From CAYPPG01 sp964412555 (GTDB lineage: Bacteria; Hinthialibacterota; Hinthialibacteria; Hinthialibacterales; Hinthialibacteraceae), in the NCBI GenBank assembly GCA_964412555.1, contig CAYPPG010000042.1, positions 1-64,000 on the forward strand: DNA of 64,000 nt. Reading direction: 5' to 3'. Position 1 is the first letter of the stretch. Each line of letters opens with the position of its first letter. Shown one piece after another: positions 59,495 through 64,000 of the stretch. Position numbers and translations under genes: made by a program. The notes under the pieces are model-generated. The model saw nothing but the letters and a program-made list of their open reading frames with translations, made no database searches and was not told the DNA's origin.

Positions 59495-60466
59495 ATGATC
59501 TACGATTTTCTACATCGCCCGCGGCGATTGCGGATGAATCCACGCATTCGTGATATGGTGCGCGAAACGCATGTCCGCCTGGATGATCTTATTTATCCGA
59601 TGTTTGTCACGTATAAAAAAGGAGCGCAACTCCCCATCCCTTCCATGCCCAACTGTTTTCAATGGGGTGTGGATCGCATTGCAGAAGAATGTAAGCGAAT
59701 TGAAGACATGGGGATTCCGGCCATTATTCTCTTTGGCATTCCGGAACAGAAGGATCCCGAAGGAACGGGCGCTTATGCGGAAGATGGGATTATTCCGCAA
59801 GCTTTGCAGGCCATCAAAAAAGTATGTTCTTCACTCGTGGTCATGACGGATGTCTGTCTTTGTGAATACACATCGCACGGGCATTGCGGGATGTTGGAAG
59901 GGGAAACGATTCTGAATGATGAATCGGTCGAGTTGCTTTGCCGCGAATCCGTCGCGCATGCCAAAGCGGGCAGCGATGTCATTGCACCGTCGGATATGAT
60001 GGACGGACGGGTGGAAGCGATCCGGGAAGCCTTGGATGAAGGGGGGTTCGAGTACACACCCATCATGGCTTACTCGGTCAAATACGCTTCCGGATATTAC
60101 GGGCCGTTTCGCGATGCTGCTGAATCGGCTCCTGCTTTTGGGGACCGGCGCTCGCACCAAATGGACCCACCCAATCGGCTTGAAGCGCTCCGGCAGGCGG
60201 AAATCGATATTTCGACGGGCGCAGATATTATCATGGTCAAGCCAGCCCTGCCTTATCTTGATATCATCCGTGATCTGCGGGATGAATTCCATGTTCCGTT
60301 GGCAGCATACAATGTCAGCGGGGAGTACTCGATGGTGAAAGCTGCGGCGGAGAAGGGATGGATCGATGAGCAGCGCGTTGTGATGGAAAATTTGATTGCC
60401 ATGAAGCGGGCGGGGGTGGATATGATTTTAACCTATCATGCACTCGATGTATCAAAGTGGTTGTAG
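59495..60466 (+). CDS. hemB: Delta-aminolevulinic acid dehydratase (porphobilinogen synthase)
   Basis: 323 residues. It condenses two 5-aminolevulinate molecules to porphobilinogen. Catalytic lysines are visible: K196 in YSVKYAS and the Schiff-base K249 in MVKPALPYLD. The Cys-rich zinc site DVCLCEYTSHGHCG (C121, C123, C131) is complete, so a zinc-dependent enzyme is predicted. This is the heme-pathway step absent from the cluster at 33-40 kb. Its 3' end overlaps by 31 bases a convergent HicB-like gene. Confidence 0.96.
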   Translation: MIYDFLHRPRRLRMNPRIRDMVRETHVRLDDLIYPMFVTYKKGAQLPIPSMPNCFQWGVDRIAEECKRIEDMGIPAIILFGIPEQKDPEGTGAYAEDGIIPQALQAIKKVCSSLVVMTDVCLCEYTSHGHCGMLEGETILNDESVELLCRESVAHAKAGSDVIAPSDMMDGRVEAIREALDEGGFEYTPIMAYSVKYASGYYGPFRDAAESAPAFGDRRSHQMDPPNRLEALRQAEIDISTGADIIMVKPALPYLDIIRDLRDEFHVPLAAYNVSGEYSMVKAAAEKGWIDEQRVVMENLIAMKRAGVDMILTYHALDVSKWL

Positions 60467-60681
60467 GTATTTCTTGAATTCTTGATAGAAGAATAGTGCG
60501 GGAGAGATTTACCTTTTTCTTCATATTCTTCACGAATCATGTCAAATACATGTTGCAATTCCTCTTGTGCAAGAATTGGAGTGTTGCCAAGTGCATGACA
60601 GCCGGGAATAGCGGGGATATGAGCAACAAAAGTTTCGTTGTCATCGGGACGGATCACAATGGTATAGTCTTCTATCTTCAT
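60436..60681 (-). CDS. HicB-family antitoxin-like protein, no partner seen
   Basis: About 81 residues: KIEDYTIVIRPDDNETFVAH followed by IPAIPGCHALGNTPILAQEE, the partial RNase-H-like fold of HicB antitoxins, with YEEKGKSLP near the end. GGGAG seven bases before the ATG at 60681 supports the start. The last 20 or so residues overlap the end of hemB on the other strand and do not resemble the usual HicB end. No HicA toxin gene is next to it, so it may be an orphan regulator or a relic. Confidence 0.75.
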   Translation of the reverse strand: MKIEDYTIVIRPDDNETFVAHIPAIPGCHALGNTPILAQEELQHVFDMIREEYEEKGKSLPHYSSIKNSRNTYNHFDTSSA

Positions 60682-60779
60682 GGATTTACTCCCATGATCT
60701 TTACACACATCATATATCTCACACATTCAATATAATCTGTTTATACATATTTTCAATGAGACGGACTTTTACAAGTTAC

Positions 60780-63700
60780 TTATTCCTCAATGTAATCCAC
60801 AGCACCTGCATTTTGAAACGGTCCGTAAAATCTTGGATCACCGCTTTGCGTGATTGGATATACGGAAAATCGATACGAGTTTCCAAACTGCGGTCCGTTT
60901 TCGAAAGCGTCATTGACAAGCGGCGAGGGGGCTGTCAATTCTCCCCATTCGAATGACCGAGCCGTTCCGTTGTTTGTGCGCCCGAGATAGACAAATCCCC
61001 CTCCGCCGGTACTTACATAAATGTGATAATCCGCGATATTACTCAGATTGATTCCTTCTTCATCCAGATTGAAACGAATAACGAGGCTGCGCCCGTCTGC
61101 AGGGTCGGCATCTTGACCATTGCTCAAGTCAGACGTCGTGATCAAATTGTCCGTGACGGTGATCCACGAACGATAGGCCACCGATCCTGTTTGCTGATAG
61201 GGACCGTACACTCTCGGTAGTTCTCCTTCGCTCATAATGACATAGACCATAAAGCGGTACGAATGCCCGAATTGCGGTCCTGCTCGGAAAGCGGGTGAAA
61301 CAAAACTCGATCCCGGAGATGTCCAGGAGAACGATTGAGCACTCCCGTTATTGGTACGGCCAAGATAGGTAAAATCACTTTGATCTACACTGACATAAAC
61401 ATGAATGTCGGCTACTTTGCCTGGATCGATTCCAATGGTGGCTCCGATATTCCATCGGATAGTCAGTGATTTTTGGGACGGCGCATCATAATCCGTGCTC
61501 CCGCTCAAATCACTCGAGGTGTAGGAATTATCGGATACCCCGACTGCGATCGGAAGTGGTGTCGGTTTCGGGGTTGGGGATGGAGTCGGGGTTGGAACGG
61601 CTACACCCTGTGGTTTGTACTCGACCGGTGCAGAAGTCTCGAAGGGACCGTAGAAGCGTGGAGTTCCACTTCTCGTTATCAGATACATTCGGAATTGATA
61701 GGTATGATCCGGCTCCGGATTGTTCCACACGAAGAATGTCGATGTATTGTCACCGGTTCCTCCCAATCCTCGATACGGGCCACCATCTTGGCTGACATGG
61801 ATGTGAATATCCTCGATGTCGTTCATCGGGATAGTTCCCGCTGCTATCGACCAACGAATAACCAGTTCCCAGCTGCCTGTTACATCAAAAGAATCTACGG
61901 ACCCGCTCAGATCGGCATCACTTTCCGTGTCATCCGTGACGGTCACTTGGACGGAGGGCGTGGGGGTTGTGGTCGGAGCCGTTTCCGGACCTTGCACGAA
62001 GGCGACAGATGAGGTGCTCCGAAACGGGCCGAAGAATCTTGGATTCCCACTGATCGTTATGGGCCAGACGATAAATCGGTAAGATTCCCCGAATTCTGGC
62101 CCAGTCCACACATACGAGCGGTCTGTATTATTTTTCGTGTCATGGAGAAAAGTAAATTGACCGCTTGCGTTGAACACGCCGATATGAAATTCCTTCACGT
62201 CTGCTATATTGAATTGCGCGGAGGTAAAATTCCAACGGACAACCAATTGCTTGTTGGATGGTGGATCGGCATCTGTTCCACCGCTCAAATCCACAAACGA
62301 TGCGGTGTGATCCGTGACAATGACACCTCCCGATGGAATCACCGGAGTAGGGGTGGATGTTGATGGGGCCGGCGGCGCAGAAGTCTTGGTGGGGGACGGA
62401 ATTATTGTTCCTGTGTCGACCGGCCCCGGTGTTACTGTCGGAACAGATGTATCCAAAGGAGGGGGAGTCTCCGTAATAACCGGTGTATAAGTAGAAATGG
62501 GCGTATCCGTTATAGAGACGGTTGGTTCCAATGTGGAAATCGGTGTAGGACTATCGACTCCGGCCGGTACAGGAGTATGCGTAGAAGTTGGCGTTGGGGT
62601 GGAAGAATCCGTCGGCAACGCCGTAGGAGTATACGTCGACAAAGGAAGAGGAGTACCTGTTTGGGATGAAGTTGGCGTATTCGTGAAAAGCGGAGTGGCC
62701 GTATCCGTAGGCGGTGGCAGAGAAGGTGTTTGGGTAACTGTGTTCGACGGTGTTGGTGTAGGCAATTCGTCCACAACGGAGAATCGAACAGTCGTTTGGC
62801 TTCTGTCACTGCCATCATAGGCTTGCAGAATGAAACTAAAATCACCGTACGAAGAGGTTTTTAATCTATAATCGACGAACAATACTCCACCCAGCTGCGC
62901 CGCATTGATCAATTGCACCGGGGCATTTTGGGGCAGCACCGATATCATAATGGAATCAAGATCATCATCGGAAACAACCACCGAAATAGACTTGGATTCG
63001 TTGAGCCGTGCATAGATGTTTTGTGCCGGATCGACAGATATGAGAGGCGCACGATTCCCCGGCCGAGGTGTGTTCGTCGGTGATGGGGTAGACGTGGGTG
63101 TGTTCGTCGGTGGAGAGGTGAGTGTCGGAGTTGCTGTCGAAGTGTTCGTCGGCGGCGGTGTCGGTGTATGTGACGGTGTTGTCGTCGGAGTCGGAGAAAA
63201 CTCAGATGTCGGTGTGGGAGTATGCGTCGCGATGTCCGTTGGTGACGGAGTGGATGTGGGACGTGGTGTCGACGTCGGTGTATTCGGCGGAGTTACAGTT
63301 GGAGTGTTGGTATGTGTTGCCGTCGGTGTATCGGTCGGAGATGTACGAATGACGGTAATACTGACAGTCGCACGTGAGGAAGAACGCTCACCATCATTGG
63401 TGATGAAAGAAAACGAATCGTTGCCACTGAAACCGGCATTGGGCCGATAGGCGACATCGCCGGTAAATGAATTGAAAAGAGTCAACACTCCATTTGAAGG
63501 AGAAGAAACGATCCCAAACGTTATAGAATCACCGTCCGAATCCGAACCGCTAAGGGTAAAACTGACCGTTGTATTTTCGTTCGTGGATACAGATCGAGAC
63601 ACAGCGCTTGGCGGATCGTTTGTCGAGGCGATGGTAATCGTGACCGTGCCGGTGTTGGAATCGAGGAGGCCGTCATTGACACGATAGGTAAAGGAATCCT

Positions 63701-64000
63701 TGCCGCTGTAATTGCTTTGGGGTGAATAGGTCAGGATTCCACTATTCGCGCTGAAACTCGTGATTGATCCATGTTCCGGGGTGGATACGATCGTATAGGA
63801 GAGGGAATTCGGATCCTGATCACTTCCGGAAAGGGTAATGCTGACGGAGTAATCTTCATCGGTGGACACAGACATGTTCGCAACGGTAGGGGCGTCGTTG
63901 GCATCCGTCAGTTGAATGGTAAACGATTTGTCAAACGATTTGTTTGTCGAATCCGTTGTGCGGACTTCGATTTGGTGAGTCGAGGTGTTTTCAAAGTCTA
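60780..64000 (-). CDS. Giant repeat protein: cadherin-like repeats, TPT linkers and four copies of a novel domain (5' end outside window)
   Basis: About 1072 residues are inside the window; the frame is open to the edge (upstream of the first internal ATG it still reads FTIQLTDANDAPTVAN, the end of a cadherin-like repeat), so the start lies further on. Visible order, numbering from that ATG: at least two tandem-95/cadherin-like repeats (about 1-185), a Thr/Pro linker, an Ig-like domain (about 275-375), a second Thr/Pro/Ser linker, then four copies of an unassigned domain of about 110-120 residues (about 515-630, 640-755, 778-900, 908-1028). Each copy runs from 'VTD..DLS' through 'L.IRWN' and 'IHVYVS' to 'G.PRFYGPF'. 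Extracellular location is inferred. Confidence 0.83.
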   Translation of the reverse strand, partial: DFENTSTHQIEVRTTDSTNKSFDKSFTIQLTDANDAPTVANMSVSTDEDYSVSITLSGSDQDPNSLSYTIVSTPEHGSITSFSANSGILTYSPQSNYSGKDSFTYRVNDGLLDSNTGTVTITIASTNDPPSAVSRSVSTNENTTVSFTLSGSDSDGDSITFGIVSSPSNGVLTLFNSFTGDVAYRPNAGFSGNDSFSFITNDGERSSSRATVSITVIRTSPTDTPTATHTNTPTVTPPNTPTSTPRPTSTPSPTDIATHTPTPTSEFSPTPTTTPSHTPTPPPTNTSTATPTLTSPPTNTPTSTPSPTNTPRPGNRAPLISVDPAQNIYARLNESKSISVVVSDDDLDSIMISVLPQNAPVQLINAAQLGGVLFVDYRLKTSSYGDFSFILQAYDGSDRSQTTVRFSVVDELPTPTPSNTVTQTPSLPPPTDTATPLFTNTPTSSQTGTPLPLSTYTPTALPTDSSTPTPTSTHTPVPAGVDSPTPISTLEPTVSITDTPISTYTPVITETPPPLDTSVPTVTPGPVDTGTIIPSPTKTSAPPAPSTSTPTPVIPSGGVIVTDHTASFVDLSGGTDADPPSNKQLVVRWNFTSAQFNIADVKEFHIGVFNASGQFTFLHDTKNNTDRSYVWTGPEFGESYRFIVWPITISGNPRFFGPFRSTSSVAFVQGPETAPTTTPTPSVQVTVTDDTESDADLSGSVDSFDVTGSWELVIRWSIAAGTIPMNDIEDIHIHVSQDGGPYRGLGGTGDNTSTFFVWNNPEPDHTYQFRMYLITRSGTPRFYGPFETSAPVEYKPQGVAVPTPTPSPTPKPTPLPIAVGVSDNSYTSSDLSGSTDYDAPSQKSLTIRWNIGATIGIDPGKVADIHVYVSVDQSDFTYLGRTNNGSAQSFSWTSPGSSFVSPAFRAGPQFGHSYRFMVYVIMSEGELPRVYGPYQQTGSVAYRSWITVTDNLITTSDLSNGQDADPADGRSLVIRFNLDEEGINLSNIADYHIYVSTGGGGFVYLGRTNNGTARSFEWGELTAPSPLVNDAFENGPQFGNSYRFSVYPITQSGDPRFYGPFQNAGAVDYIEE

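Noticed and set aside
60436..60681. Complete HicAB system
   Set aside because: Only the HicB-like gene is present; no HicA (short dsRBD-like, catalytic His) lies on either side.
62497..63450. Val/Gly-rich plus-strand frames opposite the 60780-64000 gene
   Set aside because: Same explanation: complements of Thr/Pro linker codons, not genes.
1..64000. tRNA, rRNA, riboswitch, prophage or integrase
   Set aside because: I looked for T-arm patterns, rRNA-like stretches and recombinase motifs and found none that hold up.

Overview
The window reads as a 64 kb piece of a draft genome (one 100-N scaffold gap, 11220-11319) from an uncultured Gram-negative bacterium. Evidence for an outer membrane is a predicted phosphate-selective-type porin with a C-terminal Phe and a set of very large secreted proteins. 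Several habits recall deep-branching candidate phyla such as Hydrogenedentota, Sumerlaeota or their relatives: lone pseudopilin-like proteins starting FTLIELLIVVAIIG, Thr-Pro 'TPTPT' linkers, lamin-tail/CotH giant proteins, Tat-dependent Gfo/Idh/MocA oxidoreductases, DUF3179 and PmoA-like (DUF6807) proteins, and many small palindromic intergenic repeats. The phylum is an inference from gene habits; no rRNA or tRNA gene was seen.

Layout. 1-2650: a patchwork of toxin-antitoxin genes (VapBC-like, an addiction-module protein with a MNT nucleotidyltransferase, HigBA) mixed with broken copies of the same genes and a frameshifted ParD, tied together by a duplicated intergenic repeat. 2632-6500: a purple-acid-phosphatase-like secreted enzyme and three pseudopilins. 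6726-10687: split transketolase and a glycogen-debranching enzyme. 10804-16258: an unidentified gene broken by the scaffold gap, DUF3179, a fourth pseudopilin, and two secreted pectin-type beta-helix proteins (GH28 and pectate-lyase-3 type). 16721-20036: a second TA pair whose truncated toxin is joined to a decapitated carboxypeptidase-regulatory-like protein, a small conserved gene pair, and a secreted-type oxidoreductase. 20453-32775: FIST sensor protein, HflKC, a retropepsin-like gene, a PmoA-like protein, a Ski2-type helicase with a C-terminal winged helix, a zinc-ribbon protein, RsfS, and an ABC exporter operon with a discoidin-containing membrane protein.

33008-40386 is a six-gene heme operon in the order hemA-hemE-hemN-hemY-hemH-hemC. 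hemB lies about 19 kb away behind an aldo-keto reductase. Together they cover most steps from glutamyl-tRNA to heme; hemL and hemD are not in the window.

40769-64000 is the most unusual part: a 1480-residue PPC/cadherin-like/TPT/seven-motif FG-GAP protein, two CotH-kinase/lamin-tail giants (1578 and 1853 residues), a charged-linker porin and a DUF4956 membrane protein between them, and a further TPT-rich repeat protein running off the right edge. Two of these proteins share a roughly 115-residue repeated domain that I cannot assign to a known family, and three end in the same short tail, [S/E]-E-T-x-V-x-x-W-x-x-Y. I consider this surface/secretion locus the best candidate for an undescribed system.
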